Program-made: the position numbers and the translations under genes
NCBI RefSeq assembly: GCF_017115105.1
Contig: NZ_JABXKH010000054.1
Span: 1-64,000 of the forward strand
Direction: 5' to 3'
Length of the DNA: 64,000 nt
From: Nostoc sp. NMS2
GTDB lineage: Bacteria > Cyanobacteriota > Cyanobacteriia > Cyanobacteriales > Nostocaceae
Shown here: piece after piece, positions 17,310-26,387 of the stretch
How the letters are laid out: every line of letters starts with the position of its first letter
How positions within the stretch are numbered: the first letter of the stretch is position 1
Notes under the pieces: model-generated
Databases searched by the model: none
What the model saw: the letters and a program-made list of their open reading frames with translations, nothing else
What the model was told of the DNA's origin: nothing

Positions 17310-17734
17310 GGGAATAGGTAGATGGAGATTCGGAACCAAAATTCTAGTTTCTTACTGTAATTGACCGCTAAACTGTTCGTTGCAAACAGTTTTTTCTTTT
17401 TACATAGTATTCTCATCATTTTTCTACAACAAGAAATAAATGTGCGGTCAACCGATTTTGGATTTTAGATTTATGATTTTGGATTAAAAGAGACAATTAG
17501 GGTACTTAGCTCTGGTAATTTTTAGATTTACGATAGCGTAGCGTCAACGAGTCATCGAGGGGTTTTTAGATTTGTTTTACCCACTTTCTGGCGGCATCTG
17601 CCGAAAAGCTCTTCTTTTTCTAAAATCCGTCTTGAAAAGTTTGTTAGGTCGGGAAACCCTCCCTACAACTTTTCGCAAAATCCAAAATCTAAAATTTGTG
17701 GTCAACTCAGTGTAACCTCAGATACTCTATCCCG
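17310..17734. other. Spacer between cphB and cphA with short repeats
   Basis: No gene is visible in these 425 bp. They include GATTTTAGATTTATGATTTTGG heptamer-like runs (about 17458-17480), the palindrome-containing GCGGCATCTGCCG (17592-17604) and another TCCAAAATCTAAAA run at about 17681. The distance suggests that cphA may have its own promoter in addition to readthrough from cphB. Confidence 0.5.
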
Positions 17735-18598
17735 TCAGCTGGAGATCCTGTGTACAGCAGGCAATACAGTGCGCTGGTACAGGTGGAAGCGATCGCCGTA
17801 GCTGAGGATATGGAGACGTAAATTATGCACAGTTAATGGTTCATTAGCACCAACATGGGGTTCGTTGGTGTGGGTGGCCTCAGTGGGATCAACAATAGTA
17901 ACACTGCCTTTACCCATAACTTGTAACCAACCATCACGTTCAAACACAGCACAAGTATCTTCGTCAATGCCAATACCTAAGCGATCGGGGTGAGCAGCGA
18001 TCGCACTAATTAGCCGCCCCATCCGATTCCGGTTGTGAAAATGTTGGTCAACGATGACTTCAGGAATAAATCCTAAACCTGTTGCCATATCGACTAAGGA
18101 ACGATTTGGCGACTCTCCACTCCCGCCGCCAGCAATCATGTGATGCCCCATCACTGCCGCTCCTGCACTGGTTCCTGCTAACGTCAGCTGCCCCGCCCTT
18201 ACCCTCTGCCGAATAATTTCCATTGCTGGCGTATCTGCCAATACGCCACAGAGACGCAGCTGATCTCCTCCTGTCAAAAATACCCCACTACAGGCTTCTA
18301 AGGATGCTTTGATTTGAGAGGCTTCACACTGTTCGCGTTCGCGGATGTCTAAAATCTCTACCTTTTGGGCACCCATTTCTTCAAAAATGCGAATGTACCG
18401 ACCACCGATGATGGCAGGTTCGCGAGAGGCAGATGGAATAATTGTAATATAAGCCTTACTAGCACCGGCACGTCCAAAAAAAGTTCGTAGGATTTCGCGC
18501 CCATGAACTTTGTCTTCTGCGCCTCCGATAACCAGAACGGCGGTTTTAGTTGCTTGGGGTGTCCTCATTTCTAGCGATTTAGCTTGTAATTGCGGCAT
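17735..18598 (-). CDS. cphB: Cyanophycinase
   Basis: CphB is an exopeptidase of the S51 serine peptidase family that releases beta-aspartyl-arginine dipeptides from cyanophycin. The nucleophile motif GTSAGAAVMGHHM lies near residue 142, and VLVIGGAEDK, FLTGGDQLRL, DQHFHNRNRMGRLI and GIDEDTCAVFERDGWLQVMG match the family throughout. The ATG at 18598 is preferred because AGGAGA lies eight bases upstream; an earlier in-frame start at 18637 has no such support. It is followed by cphA on the same strand, so synthesis and breakdown genes are linked. Confidence 0.97.
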   Translation of the reverse strand: MPQLQAKSLEMRTPQATKTAVLVIGGAEDKVHGREILRTFFGRAGASKAYITIIPSASREPAIIGGRYIRIFEEMGAQKVEILDIREREQCEASQIKASLEACSGVFLTGGDQLRLCGVLADTPAMEIIRQRVRAGQLTLAGTSAGAAVMGHHMIAGGGSGESPNRSLVDMATGLGFIPEVIVDQHFHNRNRMGRLISAIAAHPDRLGIGIDEDTCAVFERDGWLQVMGKGSVTIVDPTEATHTNEPHVGANEPLTVHNLRLHILSYGDRFHLYQRTVLPAVHRISS

Positions 18599-19136
18599 TT
18601 TGTTTCTCCTGTCAACAACTTCAGGTGAATTTAACAAGGATCAGTTGGCTGATGATTTTTGCGCTTTGCAACTTTAGAGAGGAAACTTTTGGGAAGTTTT
18701 GGAACTGGGCAGCTACTCTCTGAATTCTCGCTTAACGCTCGCGTTGCCTCAGTCTAAACGTGTTTGTTCCCATTCCTCAAAGCCAGGGCCTTGTTTTTCA
18801 CCTGTCCACTTGCAGCAGGGCAAAATAGTCTTTAGGGGGCTAGATTCCCACTCTGGGGCTGGGGACGAGCAGGTAAGACTACGCTTTTTTCTGAGGCTGG
18901 CTCGATGCATCCTGGAAGTTGTTAACTTGATATGATTATTAATTTAAATGTAGTTGTGACAACATTTAAACATAAATTAAGTAATTAGAAAAACTTTTGA
19001 TCCCATCTAAAATCCAAGAGGTCTGGTAGTTTTAGATACTATTGATAAAGTTTAACTGGAGTTTGACTCGACCTTGGCTTGGCGATGTTTGCTAGACATC
19101 CAAATTTAAGATTAGTGTCCTTGAATACGAATAACT
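18599..19136. other. Divergent promoter region between cphB and trmD
   Basis: This 538-bp gap has no convincing gene; an open frame at 18699-18935 lacks family resemblance. It should hold promoters for cphB (leftward) and trmD (rightward). The one distinct regulatory-looking site is the inverted repeat at 18943-18970. The half nearer trmD (18936-19136) is AT-rich. Confidence 0.55.
18943..18970. promoter_or_regulatory. Operator-like inverted repeat between cphB and trmD
   Basis: Perfect 9-bp arms TTTAAATGT and ACATTTAAA are separated by ten bases. Within it, TGTA-N8-AACA differs by one position from the NtcA consensus (GTA-N8-TAC). NtcA is the nitrogen regulator and cyanophycin genes are plausible targets, but the site is about 345 bp from cphB. 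The protein that binds it, if any, is inference. Confidence 0.35.
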
Positions 19137-19826
19137 GTGCGCTTTGATATAGTTACACTTTTTCCTGACTGTTTTAACTCTGTTCTCAATTCTGGATTAC
19201 TGGGTAAAGCCTTAGCCAAACAGATTGCCGAAGTGCATCTCGTTAATCCACGGGACTTTACCACTGATAAGCACCGAAAGGTGGATGATGAACCCTACGG
19301 CGGCGGCGTTGGGATGCTAATGAAGCCAGAACCAATTTTTACCGCCGTGGAGTCGCTGCCGATTCTACCGCGAAGAGAAATAATTTTGATGAGTCCACAG
19401 GGTCAAACAATTAATCAACCTCTTTTGAAAGAATTGGTGACAAATTATGACCAATTAGTGGTTATTTGCGGGCATTACGAAGGAGTCGATGAGCGGGTGC
19501 TGCATTTGGTAACGCGGGAAGTATCTCTAGGCGATTTTATTCTGACTGGCGGAGAAATTCCAGCAATGGCTTTGATTAATGGTGTAGTGCGACTAATACC
19601 AGGAACCGTGGCCAAAACCGAGTCCCTCACCGCAGAAAGTTTTGAGGAGGGGTTATTGGACTATCCTCAATATACTCGTCCTGCCAATTTTCGCGGTTTG
19701 AAAGTACCTGATGTCTTGCTCAGTGGGAATCATGCAGCGATCGCCCAATGGCGTTACGAACAGCAAATTGAAAAAACCCGCGATCGTCGCCCCGATCTTT
19801 TGGAGAAATGGGAGATGGGGGAGTGA
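19137..19826 (+). CDS. trmD: tRNA (guanine37-N1)-methyltransferase
   Basis: TrmD methylates G37 next to the anticodon of tRNAs reading CNN/GGN-type codons, preventing +1 frameshifts. The 229-residue protein begins at GTG with RFDIVTLFPDCF and shows MSPQGQTINQPLLKEL, ICGHYEGVDERV and SLGDFILTGGEIPAMALINGVVRLIPG, which form the SPOUT trefoil knot that binds SAM, followed by LDYPQYTRP. The last residues (EKWEMGE) run into a GA-rich minisatellite that contributes the stop codon. ispF follows after about 165 bp on the same strand. Confidence 0.97.
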   Translation: MRFDIVTLFPDCFNSVLNSGLLGKALAKQIAEVHLVNPRDFTTDKHRKVDDEPYGGGVGMLMKPEPIFTAVESLPILPRREIILMSPQGQTINQPLLKELVTNYDQLVVICGHYEGVDERVLHLVTREVSLGDFILTGGEIPAMALINGVVRLIPGTVAKTESLTAESFEEGLLDYPQYTRPANFRGLKVPDVLLSGNHAAIAQWRYEQQIEKTRDRRPDLLEKWEMGE

Positions 19827-19990
19827 GGGGGATGAGGGGGATGAGGGGGATGAGGGAGATGAGGGGGATGAGGGAGATGAGGGAGACAAGTGGACAAGGA
19901 GAATAAATAACCCATGCCCAATGCCCAATGCCCAATGCCCAATTCCCAATGCCCAATTCCCAATGCCCAATGACAAATGACAAATGACAA
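19827..19990. repeat. Minisatellite (GATGAGGGG/GATGAGGGA) and heptamer repeats between trmD and ispF
   Basis: From about 19811 to 19890 there are seven or eight 9-bp units of the GATGAGGGG type, then ATGCCCA/CCCAATGCCC repeats (19914-19970) and AAATGAC heptamers (19971-19995). The AAATGAC run overlaps the ispF start codon and the GA-rich run overlaps the trmD end, so both genes are bounded by repeats. Confidence 0.85.
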
Positions 19991-20476
19991 ATGACAAAAA
20001 TTCGTATTGGTAACGGCTACGATATCCATCAACTGGTGAGCGATCGCGCTTTGATTTTAGGTGGAATTAAAATTCCTCATGAATTGGGTTTATTAGGGCA
20101 CAGTGATGCTGATGTGTTAACGCACGCAATTATGGATGCCATGCTTGGGGCATTATCTTTGGGGGATATTGGTCATTATTTTCCGCCTAGCGATCGCAAA
20201 TGGGCGGGAGCAGATAGTTTAGTACTATTAACTCAAGTACATCAACTGATTCGGGATCAAGGGTGGGAAGTGGGAAATATTGACTCGGTGGTAGTAGCAG
20301 AACGTCCAAAATTAAAACCGCATATTCATAATATGCGCGATAAACTAGCGGCGATTTTAGAATTAGAACCAAATCAAATTGGGATCAAAGCTACCACCAA
20401 CGAAAAATTAGGCCCCGTTGGCCGCGAAGAAGGTATATGTGCTTATGCTGTCGTTTTGCTAGTGGCTTCAGAGTAA
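19991..20476 (+). CDS. ispF: 2-C-methyl-D-erythritol 2,4-cyclodiphosphate synthase
   Basis: IspF makes the cyclic diphosphate intermediate of the MEP isoprenoid pathway, feeding carotenoids, phytol and quinones. The 161-residue protein has the metal-site motifs [12 protein letters not shown] (Asp and His ligands) and [20 protein letters not shown], and the C-terminal [25 protein letters not shown]. The length is standard. Its ATG is the last unit of an AAATGAC repeat run, so no normal Shine-Dalgarno is present. It follows trmD, although repeats separate the two genes. Confidence 0.97.
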   Translation: MTKIRIGNGYDIHQLVSDRALILGGIKIPHELGLLGHSDADVLTHAIMDAMLGALSLGDIGHYFPPSDRKWAGADSLVLLTQVHQLIRDQGWEVGNIDSVVVAERPKLKPHIHNMRDKLAAILELEPNQIGIKATTNEKLGPVGREEGICAYAVVLLVASE

Positions 20477-20530
20477 CTTTTCTTTGGAAACATCGGTAAA
20501 AATATCGAAGACTCACAAGGATTGAGATTA

Positions 20531-21043
20531 ATGATTTATAGCAACCAACAAACCTTAACTTGGTGGGAACTTAGAGCCTTACAAGCTACAAACATAGAAG
20601 ATATAGACTTTCCCGATCTAGTTGCTTTAGACAAAGAGGAACAAATTATTCTCATAGCTGAAGTCAAAGGTTTACCATTCAATTTCCAAGATCCAAAAGC
20701 CAAAAAATATGCTATTTTACGGCTGATTGATTACTTACAAGCTACAAAGATAGTGATTCCCTTTGCCATGCTTATTGATGTAAATAACATTCTGATTTTT
20801 AAATGGGATGGCAAGAATTTATCAGAGCCGATTATCAGTCTTAATACTGCTGATGTGCTGAGTCATTACGAGCCAAAATTCCGCGACAAAAGAATATTTA
20901 GTCTTTACCTTAAAGGTCTTACAGAAGCTTGGCTACGTGACTTGGCCTATCATTGGAAATCTGCATTACCACCTTTCACAAAGGAAATGACAGAAATTGG
21001 TTTGTTTCAACTACTAGAAGACGGAACAACTCAACTTTATTAA
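20531..21043 (+). CDS. Conserved hypothetical protein with a possible PD-(D/E)XK nuclease-like core
   Basis: A short helical start (TLTWWELRALQATNIED) leads into DFPDLVALDKEEQIILIAEVKGLPF, which has the spacing of a PD-(D/E)XK active site (PD, then a strand ending E-V-K), then a helix that includes LRLIDYLQATKIVIPFAMLIDVNNILIF. This recalls the fold of restriction-type and Uma2-like nucleases in cyanobacteria. An ATG at 20531 follows AAGGA at ten bases; a TTG at 20522 is an alternative. A frameshifted PIN gene starts ten bases downstream. Catalytic function is inference. Confidence 0.65.
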   Translation: MIYSNQQTLTWWELRALQATNIEDIDFPDLVALDKEEQIILIAEVKGLPFNFQDPKAKKYAILRLIDYLQATKIVIPFAMLIDVNNILIFKWDGKNLSEPIISLNTADVLSHYEPKFRDKRIFSLYLKGLTEAWLRDLAYHWKSALPPFTKEMTEIGLFQLLEDGTTQLY

Positions 21044-21052
21044 TGATTAGCA

Positions 21053-21651
21053 GTGATAATTTACGTTGAAACTAATTTCTTGATGAGTATTGCTAAAGGG
21101 CAAGATTCACAAGCACAAGAATTACTGCAAAATACACCCTCTTCTTTACGTATGTAGTACCAAGTATTTGTTTTGTAGAATCATTAACAACATTGGAACA
21201 AGAAGAAAAATATAATCTAGATTTCCTCGGCAAGTTAGATATACAAATTAATCAAGCAGAGCGAGATAATTCAGATAATGCACGATTACTGCTTTTTCGC
21301 CTAGAGCAATCAAGAACTAGCTTTCTTGAACGAAATAACGAAGTTAAAGAACGTTTTGATGTAGCTTTTAATCAGCTTATCAGCAAATCAGAAATGATTA
21401 CATTAAGTACGGATATTTTTCAAGAAACGTTAAATAGAGAAATTTTTGATAAGCATATTATAGATAGAATAATATTGGAGTGTATAATTTATCATGCTGG
21501 CTTGCATATTAATGAAAATAAATCATTTTTAAGTAGCAATTCTAAAGAATTTGGCAGGCGTGAAGTTATAGAGATTTTACGAAATAGTGGCATTCAGTAT
21601 TTTAATCAAACTCAAAACTTCCTTGGCTGGCTACAATCTCAATCAAATTAA
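21053..21651 (+). pseudogene. PIN-domain protein gene broken by a one-base frameshift
   Basis: From the GTG at 21053 the sequence reads MIIYVETNFLMSIAKGQDSQ and on to SSLRM, then stops at TAG 21155-21157. In the next frame, from 21154, it continues VVPSICFVESLTTLEQEEKY and then through the open frame to 21651. Joined, these give a full PIN-like protein of about 199 residues with the expected acidic sites: E in VETN, E in FVESL, D in HIIDRIILECIIYHA, and LSSNSKEF. Loss of one base near 21152 explains the break. The C-terminal part could still be translated from the TTG at 21193, but would lack the first catalytic acids. A sequencing error is possible. Confidence 0.7.
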
Positions 21652-21677
21652 TTACATTTATTTGCGTATTGAAAGGT

Positions 21678-23486
21678 ATGAAATTTTTTAGCAAAATATT
21701 TCTGGCAATTAAAAGTTTTTGCTTACCAATAATTCTGGTTTTGGCAACAGCAACTACAGTTACCGCGTGCAATCCATCTAACTTTAAAACCGCAGCTGCA
21801 CAAGTTCCCCAGTTGGTGGTTTCTACTACGACTGACCCTAAAACCTTTAACTACGCCTTGATCCAAGAATCTCCCAATATTTCTAGTTTCACTTATGAAG
21901 CATTAGCCACTCAAAACGGAATAACTAAGGAAATTGAGCCAGCTTTGGCTGAATCTTGGGAACTTTCCCCAGACAAACTGCGGTTTGTCTTTACCTTGCG
22001 AGAAGGATTGAAGTGGTCGGATGGCAAGCCATTAACAGCCGATGATGTCGTTTTCTCTTTCAATGACATCTACATGAACAAGCGCATTCCCACTTATACC
22101 CAAGATGCTCTCCGCATTGGTATCAGTAAGGCTTTTCTCAAAGTCCGCAAAGTCGATGAACGCCGAGTAGAATTTATTCTACCAGAACCGTTTTCTCCTT
22201 TTTTGCGATCGATCGCAGCAGGGGTAGGAATCCTACCAGAACACGCCCTGCGTGCAGCAGTGGAAGGCAAAAACTCTGACGGTAAGCCAGTGTTTATGTC
22301 CACTTGGGGAACCGACACAGATCCCAAAAAAATTATTGTTAATGGCCCTTACACAATCGAGAGTTATTCAACCAATCAACGCTTAACATTTCGGCGCAAC
22401 CCTTACTACTGGCGCACAGATGCACAAGGAAAACAACTGCCATATATTGAACGTGTAATTTGGCAAATTGTGGAATCGCCTGATACAGCTTTGCTGCAAT
22501 TTCGTTCTGGAGGGTTAGATTTACTAGAAATTGGCCCTGGAAGTTTTCAATTGCTCAAGCGTCAAGAAAAACGGGGTAACTTTACTATTAAAAATGCTGG
22601 GTCTGACTCTGGAACAAGTTTTATAACTTTCAATCTCAACAAAGGTAGTCGCAATGGCAAGCCTGTTGTAGATCCCATTAAGTCCCGCTTTTTTAACAAC
22701 GTTGCTTTTAGACAGGCTGTCGCCTACGCTATTGATCGTCAAACGATGATCAATAATACTTTGCGGGGATTGGGTGAACCGCAAGACTCTCCAATTTCTG
22801 TTCCCAGTCCCTATTATTTGTCTCCAAAAGAAGGTTTAAAAACATATAACTACAATCCAGAAAAAGCTAAACAACTTTTATTAGGAGCGGGATTTAAATA
22901 CGATGATAAAGGTCAACTGTTAGATGCAGATGGCAATCGAGTGCGCTTCACAATGATGGCTGTTGCTGGTAATAGACCGACAATCACACCAAAAATCCAA
23001 CAGGATCTCGGCAAGATAGGTATTAAAGTTGATTTACAATTTCTTGACTTCAGTATTATTGGAGAAAAAATATCTAACACCCTAGATTGGGAATGTTGGT
23101 ATGGAGCCATCACTGGTGGTATTGAGCCGCAAGATGGTTTCAATGTCTGGTCTGTAGAAGGTAACTTTCATGTATTTAATCAGAAAGCTCAAGCCGGACA
23201 ATCCCCAACGCTAGGTTGGAAAGCTACCGATTGGGAGCAGAAAATTGAAGACCTCTACATCCAAGGGGCAAGAGAGTTCGATGAAACAAAACGCAAAGCT
23301 ATCTATGCAGAAACACAACAACTCTCACAAGAGTATCTGCCTTTTATTCATCTATTCAATTCACTAGCTTTAGTAGCCGTGCGTAATACCATTGAGAACG
23401 TAAAATACTCTGCCATTGCCCCTTCACCTTCAAGTTACAACTGGAACATTTATGAATTCAAAGTAGCCGATAAAAAAGCTAGTTAA
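21678..23486 (+). CDS. ABC transporter substrate-binding lipoprotein, family 5 (oligopeptide type), copy 1
   Basis: A signal peptide ends in a lipobox (TTVTAC, Cys near residue 32), so the protein is anchored on the periplasmic face. The mature part has SBP_bac_5 features: TFNYALIQESPN, PALAESWELSPDKLRFVFTL, GLKWSDGKPLTADDVVFSF, a central IVNGPYTIESY and FRRNPYYWR, and the later AFRQAVAYAIDRQTM. Family members bind peptides, nickel or other solutes for uptake. No permease or ATPase gene is near. A TTG three codons upstream (21669) is an alternative start. The next gene is a close paralogue. Confidence 0.9.
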   Translation: MKFFSKIFLAIKSFCLPIILVLATATTVTACNPSNFKTAAAQVPQLVVSTTTDPKTFNYALIQESPNISSFTYEALATQNGITKEIEPALAESWELSPDKLRFVFTLREGLKWSDGKPLTADDVVFSFNDIYMNKRIPTYTQDALRIGISKAFLKVRKVDERRVEFILPEPFSPFLRSIAAGVGILPEHALRAAVEGKNSDGKPVFMSTWGTDTDPKKIIVNGPYTIESYSTNQRLTFRRNPYYWRTDAQGKQLPYIERVIWQIVESPDTALLQFRSGGLDLLEIGPGSFQLLKRQEKRGNFTIKNAGSDSGTSFITFNLNKGSRNGKPVVDPIKSRFFNNVAFRQAVAYAIDRQTMINNTLRGLGEPQDSPISVPSPYYLSPKEGLKTYNYNPEKAKQLLLGAGFKYDDKGQLLDADGNRVRFTMMAVAGNRPTITPKIQQDLGKIGIKVDLQFLDFSIIGEKISNTLDWECWYGAITGGIEPQDGFNVWSVEGNFHVFNQKAQAGQSPTLGWKATDWEQKIEDLYIQGAREFDETKRKAIYAETQQLSQEYLPFIHLFNSLALVAVRNTIENVKYSAIAPSPSSYNWNIYEFKVADKKAS

Positions 23487-23602
23487 TTTTCATGGACAAT
23501 GGGAGAGCCAGTTCTGCGCCTCTTGACTCTTCTTCTTCCTACTCAGGACTCAGCATTGCTTTGATGAGGTGTATCATGCAAACAGTTTAGTGTTTCAGTC
23601 CC

Positions 23603-25420
23603 ATGATTTTTGCCCTCTTGCCTACCCGCCACCGTGGGTTGACGGTTTTAGTGACACTCAGTCTATTCTTGATTTGTCAGATAGCTCTGATCAGTTGCAA
23701 CCCAATTAATTTTAAGAGTAAGGCGGCGCAAGTATCCCAATGGGTTACAAGCACTATTGGCGATCCAAAAACTTTTAACTATGCCTTCAATCAGGAATAT
23801 CCTCATGTTTTTTTGTTCACGACGGAAGGACTAACTACCCTCAATGGAATTACAGGCAAAATTGAGCCAGCTTTAGCTGAATCGTGGGATATTTCTGATG
23901 ATCAAAAGCGAGTCGCTTTTACTTTACGAGAAAACTTGAAATGGTCAGATGGCGAACCACTGACCGTAGATGATGTTATCTTTACCTATGAGGATGTGAT
24001 TTTCAATCCACAGATTTCTACCGATTGGAAAGATAGTCTTAAAATTGGTTCTAGTGGTAGTTTTCCTAAAATCAGAAAAATCGGCGATCGCCAAATTGAA
24101 TTTATTCTACCTGAGCCTTTTGCTCCTTTCCTTTCTACCACAAGCGGAGCATCAACAAATTCAGTTGGAATTTTGCCAAAACATGCTTTAGCTGAATCAT
24201 TGAAATCTAAAGATGCTAAAGGTAATTCCAAGTTTCTATCTACTTGGGGAACTGATACAGAACCCAGTAAAATTATTGTCAACGGTGCTTATAAAATTGA
24301 AAGTTATACTTCCAGTCAGCGTGTGGTATTTCGGCGCAATCCTTATTATTGGCGCAAAGATAGCCAAGGGAATCAGTTACCTTATGTTGAACGTATTGTT
24401 TGGCAAATTGTTGAATCTACAGATACTATAATTCTTCAGTTTCGCTCTGGAGGATTGGATACAGTTACTGTTTCTCCTGAAAACTTTTCACTACTTAAGC
24501 GCGAAGAAAAGCGAGGAAAGTTTACTATCTACAATGGGGGGCCAGAATTTAGCAATACTTATATTTCATTTAATCTCAATAAAGGTCGGCGGCAAAATGG
24601 ACAGCCTGTGATTGACTCAATTAAATCCCGTTGGTTTAATACCCTGGCTTTTAGGCAAGCCGTTGCCCATGCAATCGATCGTCAAGCAATGCTAAATAAC
24701 GTTTTCCGGGGAATTGGTGTGTTGCAAAATTCGCCGATAGAAATTCAAAGTCCTTACTATTTTCCTCCAGAAAAAGGTCTCAAAGTTTATGAATATAATC
24801 AAGAAAAGGCTAAAAAATTACTATTAAGTGCAGGTTTTAAATATAATCTTAATAAACAGTTACTAGATGCTGATGGTAATCGTGTGCGCTTCAGTTTATT
24901 AACGAATGCTGAAAATAAAACTCGTGTGTTAATGGGAGCGCAAATTAAGCAAGATTTGAGTAAAATCGGCATTCAAGTTGATTTTAATCCAATTGCTTTC
25001 AATACTCTCACAGACAAACTTTCTAATTCCCTCGATTGGGAATGTTATCTGCTAGGCTTTATTGGAGGGATTGAACCAAATGACGGGGCTAATGTTTGGT
25101 TGCCGTCAGGCGGATTACACACCTTCAATCAGAAACTTCAAGCAGGACAAGAACAACTTATTGGTTGGGAAGTTGCAGATTGGGAGGCGGAAATTGGTCG
25201 TCTTTACATTCAAGCAGCACGAGAGTTAGACGAAGGAAAGCGCAAAGAAATTTACGCTAAAACTCAACGTCTCTCTCAGGAATATTTGCCTTACATTTAT
25301 TTAGTGAATCCTTTATCTTTGGTAGCAGTGCGCGATCGCATCCAAAACGTCAAATTTTCTGCACTAGGTTCTCAAAAAGGAACGATGTGGAACAAATATG
25401 AACTGAAAGTAACAGAATAG
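23603..25420 (+). CDS. ABC transporter substrate-binding lipoprotein, family 5, copy 2 (tandem paralogue)
   Basis: This gene closely parallels the preceding one over its whole length: the lipobox (ALISCNPINF), WVTSTIGDPKTFNYAF, PALAESWDISDDQKRVAFTL, LKWSDGEPLTVDDVIF, IIVNGAYKIESY, FRRNPYYWRKDSQGNQLPY, AFRQAVAHAIDRQAM and SQEYLPYIYLVNPLSLVAVRD. It clearly arose by tandem duplication and has diverged, so the two may bind different ligands. Transport partners must lie elsewhere. The two genes are separated by about 115 bp. Confidence 0.9.
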   Translation: MIFALLPTRHRGLTVLVTLSLFLICQIALISCNPINFKSKAAQVSQWVTSTIGDPKTFNYAFNQEYPHVFLFTTEGLTTLNGITGKIEPALAESWDISDDQKRVAFTLRENLKWSDGEPLTVDDVIFTYEDVIFNPQISTDWKDSLKIGSSGSFPKIRKIGDRQIEFILPEPFAPFLSTTSGASTNSVGILPKHALAESLKSKDAKGNSKFLSTWGTDTEPSKIIVNGAYKIESYTSSQRVVFRRNPYYWRKDSQGNQLPYVERIVWQIVESTDTIILQFRSGGLDTVTVSPENFSLLKREEKRGKFTIYNGGPEFSNTYISFNLNKGRRQNGQPVIDSIKSRWFNTLAFRQAVAHAIDRQAMLNNVFRGIGVLQNSPIEIQSPYYFPPEKGLKVYEYNQEKAKKLLLSAGFKYNLNKQLLDADGNRVRFSLLTNAENKTRVLMGAQIKQDLSKIGIQVDFNPIAFNTLTDKLSNSLDWECYLLGFIGGIEPNDGANVWLPSGGLHTFNQKLQAGQEQLIGWEVADWEAEIGRLYIQAARELDEGKRKEIYAKTQRLSQEYLPYIYLVNPLSLVAVRDRIQNVKFSALGSQKGTMWNKYELKVTE

Positions 25421-25492
25421 AGTTTAAAGTATTAAAATCTCCGCCCTTGGTGGCACCTTTGCCAACATTTATAAAATCAAAACAACTGACCA

Positions 25493-26281
25493 GTGTCTCA
25501 AAATGAAACTTTGCGATCGCTCCTCGAAGCAGTCGCCAATGGTAAAGTTACGCCAGATACGGCATTAGACTCACTCAAAGACTTAACTTATGAGTCCGTG
25601 GGTGAGTTTGCCAAAATTGACCACCATCGCCAGCTAAGAACTGGTTTCCCCGAAGTGATTTGGGGGCCTGGTAAAACTCCCGATCAAATTGCCCAAATTA
25701 TGGAAGTAATGCGCCTCCGCAACCCAGTAGTGATGGCAACTCGCATTGAACCAGCAGTTTATGCCGCACTGGAATCAAAAGTTAGCGATTTGCGATATTA
25801 CGAATCGGCGCGAATTTGTGCGATCGCTCCTCCTAACATCGAACCACAATTTGCGGGTGAAATTGCCATTCTTTCTGCTGGTACTGCCGATTTACCCGTT
25901 GCTGAAGAAGCCGCCGTCACTGCTGAACTTTCTGGTTTCCGCGTCCAGCGCCTCTGGGATGTTGGCGTTGCGGGGATTCACCGTTTATTGAGTAACCGCC
26001 ATCTGATTGAGTCAGCATCAGTATTAATTGTCGTGGCAGGGATGGAAGGCGCTTTACCCAGCGTTGTCGCGGGTTTAGCGAGTTGTCCTGTGATTGCCGT
26101 ACCCACCAGCATCGGCTATGGCGCAAGTTTTGGCGGTTTAGCACCTTTATTGACAATGCTTAACTCTTGTGCTGCGGGAGTAGGCGTAGTAAATATCGAT
26201 AATGGTTTTGGTGCAGCAGTTTTGGCGGGGCAAATTTTGCGAACTGCCGAGAAATTGCGGTTGGCATCGGCTGAATCTTGA
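25493..26281 (+). CDS. larB: LarB-type pyridinium-3,5-biscarboxylate mononucleotide synthase
   Basis: LarB carboxylates and hydrolyses nicotinic acid adenine dinucleotide in the first step of making the nickel-pincer nucleotide cofactor. The 262-residue protein starts at GTG with SQNETLRSLLEAVANGKVTPD and has the PurE-like C-terminal domain: AILSAGTADLPVAEEAAVTAEL, VAGMEGALPSVVAGLASCPVIAVPTSIGYGASFGGLAPLL and NSCAAGVGVVNIDNGFGAA, seen here in parts. larC, larE and larA are not in this window. The ancestral annotation as a PurE homologue is common. Confidence 0.93.
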   Translation: MSQNETLRSLLEAVANGKVTPDTALDSLKDLTYESVGEFAKIDHHRQLRTGFPEVIWGPGKTPDQIAQIMEVMRLRNPVVMATRIEPAVYAALESKVSDLRYYESARICAIAPPNIEPQFAGEIAILSAGTADLPVAEEAAVTAELSGFRVQRLWDVGVAGIHRLLSNRHLIESASVLIVVAGMEGALPSVVAGLASCPVIAVPTSIGYGASFGGLAPLLTMLNSCAAGVGVVNIDNGFGAAVLAGQILRTAEKLRLASAES

Positions 26282-26387
26282 GTTAAGACATTAAAGTTAC
26301 ACGCAATATTTCAGTACGTTATCAGTAATTTATCTGAAAAATAAACTGATGCTGGATTTTGCCACCCTTAACTTATAATCACCAAAC

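Noticed and set aside
18699-18935. 78-residue open frame upstream of cphB
   Set aside because: No family resemblance, unusual composition, and it overlaps the likely promoter region.
21140-21165. Programmed frameshift in the PIN gene
   Set aside because: The sequence TTACGTATGTAG has no slippery site; a one-base loss is the simpler explanation.
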